From Qipengyuania pacifica (GTDB taxonomy: Bacteria > Pseudomonadota > Alphaproteobacteria > Sphingomonadales > Sphingomonadaceae): a stretch of 44,643 nt of DNA. The notes beneath the pieces are model-generated. The model had not been told where the DNA came from and did no database searches. It saw only the letters and a list, made by a program, of their open reading frames with translations. The stretch spans positions 1-44,643 of the forward strand of contig NZ_JAHWXO010000014.1 of the NCBI RefSeq assembly GCF_019857205.1, read 5' to 3'. Shown piece after piece: positions 1-7,859 of the stretch (position 1 is the first letter of the stretch; every line of letters starts with the position of its first letter). The position numbers and the translations under genes were made by a program.

Positions 1-1
1 C

Positions 2-565
<564 letters not shown>

Positions 566-587
566 CCGATCGGGAAAGGAAAAAACG

Positions 588-959
588 GTGCTGGCACTGA
601 AGGAAGAGAACGGACTGCTCTGGATACGCGCCGGAGGCAGGCTGGGGGATGAAGCCTATGACCGCTTTGTTCCCCAATTCGAACATATCGCAGAGCGCGA
701 GGCCGGTACCGTCCCGATGGTGATCGAGCTCGCGCCTGACTTTTCGGGTTGGGACTTCGGAGGTCTCTGGCGCGATCTCAAGTTCGACATCCGGCATAAG
801 GATTGTTTCGGCCGGATCGCCATGATCGGCGACAGCAAATGGGAAGAGCGGGGCTGGAAATTGTCATCCTCACTCTTCCGCGCCGAAATGAAGTTTTTCC
901 GGCCATCACAGCGTAGTCATGCGGAAAGCTGGGTACAAACCGGGGAGGACGCAGCATGA
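588..959 (+). CDS. SpoIIAA-like (STAS-fold) small cytosolic protein
   Basis: A 123-residue soluble protein with no signal peptide or membrane segment. The start is GTG, chosen because a GAAAGGA ribosome site lies seven bases upstream. The sequence pattern (N-terminal beta strand ending in a GGRLGDEAY turn, a central VIELAPDFSGWDF stretch, then a conserved IAMIGDSKWE segment) resembles the SpoIIAA-like/DUF3478 family of STAS folds, whose biochemical role is poorly defined and sometimes linked to membranes or lipids. It sits between a metal RND pump and a CDF transporter and overlaps the next start by ATGA, so it is co-translated with metal transporters. A role in modulating transporter activity is only a guess. 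Confidence 0.75.
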   Translation: MLALKEENGLLWIRAGGRLGDEAYDRFVPQFEHIAEREAGTVPMVIELAPDFSGWDFGGLWRDLKFDIRHKDCFGRIAMIGDSKWEERGWKLSSSLFRAEMKFFRPSQRSHAESWVQTGEDAA

Positions 960-1585
960 GTGGCGGACATGAGGTCGATGCCGGGTCGCCCGAAAAGCGC
1001 AAGACCCTGTGGGTTGTCCTGTGGCTTAACGTCGCCATCGCGATCGGCTTCTTCGCGGTCGGATATTTTGCCGATTCCAACGCGCTGTTGGCAAACGGCC
1101 TCGATAATTCATCGGATGCAATCGTTTATGCGCTCAGCCTGCTTGCGCTAACCCGCTCGCGGACCTGGAAACGCGGGGCCGCGCGTTTCTCCGGCATCAT
1201 GCTGCTGGTCTTCTCCGCTGGGGTCATTTTCGATGCTTACCGACGGTTCGTGGAAGGTTCCGATCCGGGCGGCATGCTGATGATGGCGATGGCGTTCGTC
1301 GCGGGACTGGTGAATCTCTATTGCCTGCGCCTGTTGCAGAAGGTGGAGAACAAGGACGTCAATATGCGGGCGGCGACAACCTTCAGCTTCAACGACTTCA
1401 TCTCCAATGGCGGGATCATCATCGCCGGCATCGTTGTGCTGATTACCGGTGCCAACTGGCCCGACCTAGTGGTCGGAATAGCGGTCGCCTGCATAGCGCT
1501 TTACGGCGGAGTGCAGATCCTGCGCGATACGCATATGGATGTGCACGACGAGGCGGGAACCGTCCACGGCGAGAAGAGGAATTGA
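956..1585 (+). CDS. CDF-like cation transporter
   Basis: A 209-residue inner-membrane protein with about six hydrophobic segments and no C-terminal cytoplasmic CDF domain, matching the compact CDF-like cation transporter group. Membrane segment 2 carries D50 and D54 (NGLDNSSDA), the place of the zinc-site ligands in CDF proteins, and the fifth segment carries N146/D147. The start overlaps the preceding stop by ATGA and the stop is overlapped by the next TTG start, so three proteins are translationally coupled. It probably exports a divalent cation by proton antiport. The second site has Asn-Asp in place of the usual His/Asp pair, so metal choice may differ from the CzcD-like protein two genes downstream. 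Confidence 0.8.
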   Translation: MSGGHEVDAGSPEKRKTLWVVLWLNVAIAIGFFAVGYFADSNALLANGLDNSSDAIVYALSLLALTRSRTWKRGAARFSGIMLLVFSAGVIFDAYRRFVEGSDPGGMLMMAMAFVAGLVNLYCLRLLQKVENKDVNMRAATTFSFNDFISNGGIIIAGIVVLITGANWPDLVVGIAVACIALYGGVQILRDTHMDVHDEAGTVHGEKRN

Positions 1586-2451
1586 CGCTAATCGATACCT
1601 TGTTTGCCGCGCAGGACCTTTCGCGGGTCCTTGTCCTAGCGATGCTATCAGGCATCGGGGTCATGATTGGCGGCAAATTGGCAAAAGGCAGTTGGAGCTT
1701 CCTGCATCCGCTCCTGCCGGGCGGCGTTTCGGGTGCTTTTGCCGCCCTTGCCGTCTTGCTAACTCTTCCGCTGGGACAATCTCCTCTCACCCGCTGGACA
1801 CTCACTGGTTTGATGCTGGCGGGCGGCCTGCTGCTTCTGATTTTCAACGAGCTTGGTCGATACGCAAAACTCAGACCGGATGATGACGGACCTGAGCGAT
1901 GCTCCGATAGGCCAACCCTGGTACGTCGCATCTCGGTGTCGATGGCGTCCGATATCCTGCCTTACAGCGTTATCTTGGGTGCTGCCGCTGCTGCATCCGC
2001 GACGACAGCAATGGCGGTGTCTGCAGCGCTTGTTTTTGCGAACCTGGAAATAGGACGCCAGGCGATCGATGAATACCGATCCGCCCAAGTGAGCAGGATG
2101 GACCAGCTTGCGCTACTTGTCCTCTTTTCCCTGTTTTTCATCGGGATCGCTCTCTTGACCTTTTGGGCGCTGCACGGATTCACCGACAACGGGCGAGGTT
2201 GGCTAGCGGCTATTATCCCGGGCTTTCTTATAGTTGCATCGGCGCGCGCGCTGCTTCGCATGGGAACCGGATCGGTCGCCGCCAATCATATTACGCTCCT
2301 GGCATTCGTCGGAGGGTTCGCGCTGCTCGGCCTCGCGATCTCGGCGCTTGGAGAACTGTCGCGCGAACTCGATGTCTCGAACAGCACGTTCCAGCATTCC
2401 CCCGCGCAGTCCGTTACGACGACCAAGAGAACAGAAAAAGGAGGCAGGTAG
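1582..2451 (+). CDS. Eight-helix membrane protein, divergent ZIP-like
   Basis: A 289-residue protein begun at TTG 1582, which overlaps the preceding TGA and has AGAAGAGGA just upstream; an earlier ATG would run deep into the previous gene. I count eight hydrophobic segments. The central pair (residues about 120-175, SDILPYSVILG and ALVFANLEIG followed by a loop ending in VSRM) has the layout of ZIP-family helices 4 and 5, but the usual His-Asn-x-Pro-Glu ligands are replaced, leaving Asp and Glu. Known ZIP proteins import zinc, iron or manganese. Here it lies between two CDF exporters with a one-base overlap to the next gene. The family call is an inference from topology; it could be an unrelated membrane protein. 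Confidence 0.6.
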   Translation: MTLIDTLFAAQDLSRVLVLAMLSGIGVMIGGKLAKGSWSFLHPLLPGGVSGAFAALAVLLTLPLGQSPLTRWTLTGLMLAGGLLLLIFNELGRYAKLRPDDDGPERCSDRPTLVRRISVSMASDILPYSVILGAAAAASATTAMAVSAALVFANLEIGRQAIDEYRSAQVSRMDQLALLVLFSLFFIGIALLTFWALHGFTDNGRGWLAAIIPGFLIVASARALLRMGTGSVAANHITLLAFVGGFALLGLAISALGELSRELDVSNSTFQHSPAQSVTTTKRTEKGGR

Positions 2452-3410
2452 TGGCACAATCGGGCGGTCATGCCGGGCACAGTCACGGCGAAGAAAGCAT
2501 GAGCGACGGCCGCCTTGTATTGGCCGTCGCCCTCAACGTCCTGCTGACTGTCGCCCAGATCATCGGGGGGATATTGTCGGGTTCGCTCGCACTGATCGCC
2601 GATGCGCTGCACAATTTCAGCGACGCGGCATCGCTTGGACTGGCTCTGTTTGCGAGGCGGATCGGGCGCCGGCCAGCCGACAAGCTTATGACCTTCGGCT
2701 ATGCTCGTGCGGAAGTCGTGGCGGCGCTCATCAATCTGACGACTTTGCTTATCATCGGTTTCTATCTGCTCGTCGAGGCGATCAACCGTTTCGCAGACCC
2801 TCAACCCGTTGAGGGGTGGACCGTAATCTGGGTCGCCGGGATAGCGCTGGTGATCGACGTGGTTACGGCGGTGATGGTTTACGCCAGCTCGAAGAACTCC
2901 CTCAACATGAAAGCCGCCTTTCTGCACAATGTGTCCGATGCGCTGGCGTCGGTCGGTGTGATCGTGGCTGGCGTACTCATTCTGCGATACGAACTTTATA
3001 TTGCCGATCTGATCATCACTGTGGTCATTGCTGCCTATGTGATCTGGCAGGGCGTCACTTTGTTGCCTCGCACGGTGCGGCTCTTGATGGGTGCGGTGCC
3101 GGACGAAAGCGAGTTCGATCGCATTGTGAGCGACCTGCGTGACACAGAAGGCGTGGCCGACGTCCATCACGTCCATGTCTGGAGCATCAGTGAGCATTAT
3201 CGCGCGCTTGAGGCGCATATCGTTCCTGCCGAATCTTCGTTGCAGGCTTTCGAGGATGTGAAGGCGCGGGCTCGCGGTATGCTCGAGACGCAGCACGCCA
3301 TCGCCCATGCAACGTTCGAAGCCTGTCTCGCTGCAGACTGTGATCCCGACATGATCCCGGACCATCAGGTCGAGAAGAACCATCATCACGACCATGACCG
3401 CGACCATTGA
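2451..3410 (+). CDS. czcD: CDF zinc/cobalt/cadmium exporter, CzcD-like
   Basis: A 319-residue inner-membrane antiporter begun at GTG 2451, sharing one base with the previous TAG; GGAGG lies nine bases upstream. The N terminus (HAGHSHG) and C terminus (HHHDHDRDH) are His-rich, as in CzcD. Six membrane segments are followed by a cytoplasmic dimerisation domain from about residue 215. Both HxxxD zinc-site motifs are present, H54/D58 and H159/D163, the arrangement typical of zinc-selective CDF members. It pumps Zn(II), and often Co(II) or Cd(II), from cytosol to periplasm. Last gene of the coupled RND/CDF/ZIP-like operon. An ATG at residue 17 is possible but would remove the His-rich head. Confidence 0.9.
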   Translation: MAQSGGHAGHSHGEESMSDGRLVLAVALNVLLTVAQIIGGILSGSLALIADALHNFSDAASLGLALFARRIGRRPADKLMTFGYARAEVVAALINLTTLLIIGFYLLVEAINRFADPQPVEGWTVIWVAGIALVIDVVTAVMVYASSKNSLNMKAAFLHNVSDALASVGVIVAGVLILRYELYIADLIITVVIAAYVIWQGVTLLPRTVRLLMGAVPDESEFDRIVSDLRDTEGVADVHHVHVWSISEHYRALEAHIVPAESSLQAFEDVKARARGMLETQHAIAHATFEACLAADCDPDMIPDHQVEKNHHHDHDRDH

Positions 3411-3502
3411 CAAGCGCGGCGATCGGGTCGGTCGCTGTGGGTAAGCTGCTTGGCAGCGCACGACATGAACCGCCCTGCAACCCGTAAAATGAGGACCAAC
3501 GA

Positions 3503-5143
3503 ATGAAAGCTTCCGATCTTATGGTCGCCGCGCTCGAGGCCGAGGGCGTCGAATATGTTTTCGCCGTTCCAGGCGAAGAGAACCTGGATCTCCTGGAATC
3601 GCTGCGAACTTCCGCCATCACGCTGGTTCTGGCCCGTCACGAACAGGGCGCTGGCTTCATGGCGGCGACCTATGGCCGCCTGACCGGCAAGGCAGGTGTG
3701 TGCCTGGCAACGCTCGGGCCTGGTGCCACGAACCTGACCACACCGGCGGCCTATGCCGCGCTCGGGGCCTTTCCGCTCGTCATTATTACCGGGCAGAAAC
3801 CGATCAAGACCTCGAAACAGGCCCAGTTCCAGATTGTCGACGTCGTTTCCCTGTTTACGCCGCTCTGCAAGGCTTCGACCCAGATCGTGAACGGCAATCG
3901 CATTCCCTCGCTCGTTCGCGAAGGGTTCCGTCTGGCGCAGGAAGAAAGACCCGGAGCCGTCCTCCTGGAACTGCCCGAAGATATCGCTGAAGAGGAAACG
4001 ATCGAACCGGTCATACCGCCGCATGACAGGCGTTATGCGGTCGCCGGAGATGCTGCGCTCGACGAAGCGGCCCGGCGTATTCTTGCTGCGGAACGGCCCT
4101 TGCTATTGATCGGAGCTGGAGCGAACCGCCGCCGCGCTTCGAAAGCGTTGCGCAAATTCGTGTCTGATACCGGCTTTCCCTTCTTCGACACCCAGATGGG
4201 CAAGGGCGTGGTCGATGAAGATAGCGAACTCTATCTGGGCACTGCGGCGCTATCGTCGGGCGATTATGTTCACTGCGCGATCGAGAAGGCCGATCTGATC
4301 GTCAATATCGGTCACGACGTGGTGGAGAAGCCGCCCTTCTTCATGGAGCCGGACGGTCAGACCGTCATCCATATCAATTACAAGGCGGCTGAAGTCGATC
4401 AGGTCTACTTCCCGCAGCTCGAAGTCATCGGCGACATCGCCGGATCGGTCGAGCGGCTGGGAAGCCGCCTCGATGGCAAGCTGCAGTGCGACCGCAGCTA
4501 TTATACCGCCCTGCATCACGAGATTGCTTCGCACATCTCCGAGACCAGCGACGACGAACGTTTTCCGATGGTCCCCCAGCGCGTGGTTGCCGACGTACGC
4601 AGCGTAATGGCGCGCGATGATATCGTTGCGCTCGACAACGGCATCTACAAGATCTGGTTCGCCAGAAACTACATCGCCCACGAGCCTGGCACCATCCTGC
4701 TCGACAATGCATTGGCGACGATGGGCGCGGGCCTTCCATCGGCCATGATGGCTGCGATGCTGGCGCCGGGGCGCAGAGTGCTCGCGGTATGCGGCGATGG
4801 CGGGTTCATGATGAACTCGCAGGAACTGGAAACGGCCGTCAGGCTTGGACTGAACCTTGTCGTTCTCGTTCTGAATGATGCAGCATACGGGATGATCCGC
4901 TGGAAGCAGGACCAGCTTGGCTTTCCGGACTACGGCCTGACCTTTTCCAATCCCGACTTTGTCACCTACGCACAAAGCTATGGAGCGACCGGCCACCGTG
5001 TCGAGCGAAGCGCGGATCTGGTTTCGGTCCTGAACGCCGCATTCGAGGCTGGCGGCGTGCACCTTGTCGACCTGCCCGTCGATTATTCCGAAAACAAGAA
5101 GGTGCTGATCGACGAACTCGGCGCAAAGGTGTGCGAGCTATGA
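3503..5143 (+). CDS. Acetolactate synthase-like ThDP-dependent enzyme (catabolic type)
   Basis: A 546-residue cytosolic enzyme with the three-domain ThDP layout. The catalytic Glu47 sits in ARHEQGAG; the ThDP/magnesium motif runs from GDGGFMMNSQ to LNDAAYGMI at about residues 431-467. Length, and the central IGHDVVEKPPFFM segment, resemble catabolic AlsS enzymes rather than the biosynthetic IlvB form; no small regulatory subunit gene is adjacent. Such enzymes decarboxylate pyruvate and join it to another 2-oxo acid or aldehyde. The next gene, an aldehyde dehydrogenase, overlaps its stop by ATGA, so the two probably act in sequence. The actual substrate is unknown. Its setting between metal exporters is unusual. 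Confidence 0.85.
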   Translation: MKASDLMVAALEAEGVEYVFAVPGEENLDLLESLRTSAITLVLARHEQGAGFMAATYGRLTGKAGVCLATLGPGATNLTTPAAYAALGAFPLVIITGQKPIKTSKQAQFQIVDVVSLFTPLCKASTQIVNGNRIPSLVREGFRLAQEERPGAVLLELPEDIAEEETIEPVIPPHDRRYAVAGDAALDEAARRILAAERPLLLIGAGANRRRASKALRKFVSDTGFPFFDTQMGKGVVDEDSELYLGTAALSSGDYVHCAIEKADLIVNIGHDVVEKPPFFMEPDGQTVIHINYKAAEVDQVYFPQLEVIGDIAGSVERLGSRLDGKLQCDRSYYTALHHEIASHISETSDDERFPMVPQRVVADVRSVMARDDIVALDNGIYKIWFARNYIAHEPGTILLDNALATMGAGLPSAMMAAMLAPGRRVLAVCGDGGFMMNSQELETAVRLGLNLVVLVLNDAAYGMIRWKQDQLGFPDYGLTFSNPDFVTYAQSYGATGHRVERSADLVSVLNAAFEAGGVHLVDLPVDYSENKKVLIDELGAKVCEL

Positions 5144-6534
5144 AAACGATCGTTCACAATCCCTTCGACCGCTCGCCGATTGCAGAAGTAGCGCTTGTCG
5201 ACTGGGCTCAAATCGATGAATGGCTGAATGAAGCGCAGTTGCTCCACCGCGACCGCCATGGCTGGCTTGCCGTGCACGAGCGTATCGCCATCCTCCGGCG
5301 GGCTGCGGATATCATGCGCGAACGAGCCGAGGATCTGGCTCTCCAGATCGTCAGGGAGGGCGGCAAACCCCTGGTCGATGCGCGCGTGGAAGCCAGTCGC
5401 GCAATCAACAGCGTCGACTTGTGCGTTCAGGCGCTCAGCGATGGCGGCGGTCACAAGATCCCCATGGACCTGACAGAAGCGGGTGCGGGAAGGACGGCAT
5501 ATACATTCCGCGAACCGATCGGTCCTGTCGTGGCGATCTCGGCATTCAATCACCCCCTCAATTTGATCGTCCATCAGGTTGGACCGGCGGTAGCAGCCGG
5601 GTGCCCCGTTCTCATCAAGCCTGCGCTGGAAACGCCTCTGTCATGCCAGAGCTTCGTGAGCATTCTTCATGAAGCCGGCCTGCCCGAGGCCTGGTGCCGG
5701 TTCGCACCTTGCGGCAACGATATTGCCGAAAGAATGGTAACCGATCCGCGCACGGAGTTCTTCTCATTCATCGGTTCTGCGAAGATCGGCTGGATGCTTC
5801 GCTCGAAGCTGGCGCCGGGAACCCGCATTGCTCTCGAGCACGGCGGCGCGGCGCCGGTAATCGTGGACAGCGGCGTGGAGCGCGCAGCAGTGATCGCCTC
5901 GTTGCTCAAAGGCGGGTTCTATCATTCGGGTCAGGTCTGCGTTTCCGTGCAGCGCGTGTACGTCCCTGCTGCAGAATTGAAAGACTTCGCTCATGACCTA
6001 AGGCGAGCTGCCGAAAAGCTGGTAGTGGGCGATCCCGCCGATGCTGAGACCCAATGCGGACCCCTGATCCGAACGGAGGAAGTTGACCGCGTCGAACGCT
6101 GGGTCGATGAAGCCATCGCAGCAGGAGGCACCCTGGTGTGCGGGGGAAGCCGTCTGAGTGACACTCTTTTCTCCCCGACCGTCATTGTCGATCCTCCCGA
6201 AAGTGCCAAGATATCCCGGGAAGAAATCTTCGGCCCCGTGATCTGCGTGTATGGCTATGACGATATCGACCTGGCTATCGAGCAGGCCAATGCCCTGCCT
6301 TACGCCTTTCAGGCCGCTGTATTCAGCGATCGGCTGTCAATCGCCAATCATTGCATACAGTCTCTGGCGGGATCGGCTGTGATGGTGAACGACCATACGG
6401 CATTCCGCGTGGACTGGATGCCTTTTGCAGGGCTGCGCCGCTCCGGGCTGGGCGTCGGCGGGATCCCCTACACTATGGCGGATATGAGCATTGAAAAAAT
6501 GGCCGTCTGGAACTGGCCTGCGGCGGCATCATAG
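5140..6534 (+). CDS. NAD(P)-dependent aldehyde dehydrogenase
   Basis: A 464-residue ALDH-superfamily enzyme. ATG 5140 overlaps the preceding stop by ATGA and is preferred over GTG 5131, which gives three more residues. The general-base Glu lies in IALEHGGAAP (about residue 233) and the catalytic Cys in GQVCVSVQRV (about residue 267); EEIFGPV follows, all standard. LEHGG replaces the common ELGGK wording. It oxidises an aldehyde to the acid, or to an acyl-CoA in some subfamilies. Translational coupling to the ThDP carboligase/decarboxylase suggests it removes the aldehyde made by that enzyme (inference). No membrane segment or signal peptide. Confidence 0.88.
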   Translation: MKTIVHNPFDRSPIAEVALVDWAQIDEWLNEAQLLHRDRHGWLAVHERIAILRRAADIMRERAEDLALQIVREGGKPLVDARVEASRAINSVDLCVQALSDGGGHKIPMDLTEAGAGRTAYTFREPIGPVVAISAFNHPLNLIVHQVGPAVAAGCPVLIKPALETPLSCQSFVSILHEAGLPEAWCRFAPCGNDIAERMVTDPRTEFFSFIGSAKIGWMLRSKLAPGTRIALEHGGAAPVIVDSGVERAAVIASLLKGGFYHSGQVCVSVQRVYVPAAELKDFAHDLRRAAEKLVVGDPADAETQCGPLIRTEEVDRVERWVDEAIAAGGTLVCGGSRLSDTLFSPTVIVDPPESAKISREEIFGPVICVYGYDDIDLAIEQANALPYAFQAAVFSDRLSIANHCIQSLAGSAVMVNDHTAFRVDWMPFAGLRRSGLGVGGIPYTMADMSIEKMAVWNWPAAAS

Positions 6535-6671
6535 CCCGTTCGACAGACCCGGGATGGCGACACGGGCAGCTTCGCACTCGTCGGCCTTTCCCGAAGTTAA
6601 GTCTCTTATGGGCGGCCGACAAAAGCCGTGCATTGGCGAGCCTGACCGAACTGGCGCACGAGGCGCGGACA

Positions 6672-7070
6672 TCAAGGCTCGGCGGTACCCGCAAGTGCAT
6701 CGATGATGCGGCAATCGCCTACAGTGTCTTGCTCGCAGGCAGCGATCATACGCCCAAGTTCCGTCCGCAACGCCTCCAGGCTCGCGATCTTGCGCTCGAC
6801 CTCGCCGAGATGGCTTCTGGCCAGAGCGTCGATGCCCGCGCAGGACCGGTCGGCATCATCGGAGAGATCGAGCAATTCCCTGATGCGTGCCATGGAGAAG
6901 CCGAGATCACGCGCGCGCCGTATGAAGTTAAGGCGCGCTTCCTCTGCTGGTCCATAATCGCGATAATTGGCCCGCGTGCGTGGAGGGGCAGCGAGGATAC
7001 CCTCACGCTCGTAGAAGCGGATTGTTTCGGATTTGACGCCGGTTATCCGGGCAAGTTGACCAATTCTCAT
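6672..7070 (-). CDS. MerR-family metal sensor, ZntR/CadR/PbrR type
   Basis: A 132-residue activator. Residues 1-70 form the winged-helix DNA-binding domain (MRIGQLARITGVKSETIRFYEREG), then a coiled dimerisation helix and a metal loop. Cysteines at 77, 112 and 120 match the three-Cys pattern of PbrR/CadR/ZntR, which sense divalent or Pb(II) ions, rather than the Ser77 form of CueR. The gene diverges from a CDF transporter across 75 bases that hold a perfect palindrome inside a promoter with a 19-base spacer, the MerR-type layout. It very likely represses and, on metal binding, activates the transporter gene and controls itself. Lead, cadmium and zinc are all possible inducers. Confidence 0.9.
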   Translation of the reverse strand: MRIGQLARITGVKSETIRFYEREGILAAPPRTRANYRDYGPAEEARLNFIRRARDLGFSMARIRELLDLSDDADRSCAGIDALARSHLGEVERKIASLEALRTELGRMIAACEQDTVGDCRIIDALAGTAEP

Positions 7071-7089
7071 GACAAAGGCTCCTGCCGCT

Positions 7090-7120
7090 TGACCTTGTAG
7101 TTACTACAAGGTGCATAGGG
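7090..7120 (+). promoter_or_regulatory. MerR-type metal-regulated promoter with perfect palindromic operator
   Basis: TTGACC (7090-7095), a 19-base spacer and CATAGG (7115-7120) face the CDF transporter at 7146. The operator 7093-7113 is a perfect 10-1-10 palindrome: ACCTTGTAGT, a T at 7103, then ACTACAAGGT. An over-long spacer with a dyad between the boxes is the hallmark of MerR-activated promoters, where the regulator twists the DNA when metal binds. Confidence 0.85.
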
Positions 7121-7145
7121 CGGATCGACGCAAGGAGTCGAGTAA

Positions 7146-7763
7146 ATGGGAAAGACCTGCTGCGGCCCCGATGAGGCCGGTGCAAACAACAACGATCCGA
7201 CATGGCGGCGCATTCTGTGGATCGCACTGGGCCTTAATGCAATCATGTTCGGCGTGGAGATCGTGGCAGGCATTGCTGCGGATTCGCGCGCCTTGCAGGC
7301 CGACGCGCTCGACTTTCTCGGTGATGCGGCAAACTATGCTATCAGTCTCGGTGTAGCGCGGATGGCGCTCGTCTGGCGCGCGCGTGCGGCTCTCGTAAAG
7401 GCGGCGACCATGCTGGCTTTCGGCCTGTGGGTGCTCGGCTCGGCCATCTGGGGTTTCTTTGTCGGGGCGTCGCCCGACCCGGGAACGATGGGCGCCATCG
7501 GTTCTCTTGCTCTGGCGGTAAATCTCGCCGTCGCCGCGATGCTGTTCCGGTATCGCTCGGGCGATGCGAACATGCGCTCGGTGTGGATCTGTTCGCGCAA
7601 CGACGCGATCGGTAATATCGCCGTGCTGGCGGCAGCGATTGGCGTTTTCGGCACCGGCCGTGCGTGGCCCGATCTGGTTGTGGCGAGCATCATGGCAGGA
7701 CTGGCGGTGTGGGGAAGTGCCGAAGTCTCCAAACAGGCCCGTGGCGAACTGCGCTCTACCTAA
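7146..7763 (+). CDS. CDF-like cation transporter under MerR control
   Basis: A 205-residue membrane protein of about six hydrophobic segments, a compact CDF-like transporter. The metal-site motif D56xxxD60 (ADALDFLGDAAN) is clear; the second site reads SRNDAIGN. The N terminus carries a Cys pair (C5, C6) that might accept a soft metal such as Cd(II) or Pb(II). Expression is almost certainly controlled by the divergent MerR-family gene through the palindrome at 7093-7113. CAAGGAG lies nine bases upstream of the ATG. It resembles the CDF-like gene at 956 but is clearly diverged from it. Confidence 0.85.
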   Translation: MGKTCCGPDEAGANNNDPTWRRILWIALGLNAIMFGVEIVAGIAADSRALQADALDFLGDAANYAISLGVARMALVWRARAALVKAATMLAFGLWVLGSAIWGFFVGASPDPGTMGAIGSLALAVNLAVAAMLFRYRSGDANMRSVWICSRNDAIGNIAVLAAAIGVFGTGRAWPDLVVASIMAGLAVWGSAEVSKQARGELRST

Positions 7764-7859
7764 ACTCCAGAATATCCCCGCGATCGGGGGTTGGAGGAAA
7801 TACATTTCCGTCTACACCCTGCTATTGCGGATTAATTGCAACAGATATAGAGACCCCTC

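Noticed and set aside
2286..3461. 391-codon minus-strand frame opposite the CzcD-like gene
   Set aside because: Antisense to a gene with both metal-site motifs; no own motif.
7825..7841. TTGC/GCAA dyad upstream of the FTR1 gene as an iron-regulator site
   Set aside because: Only five of eight half-site bases pair and no known box is matched, so it is not listed as a feature.
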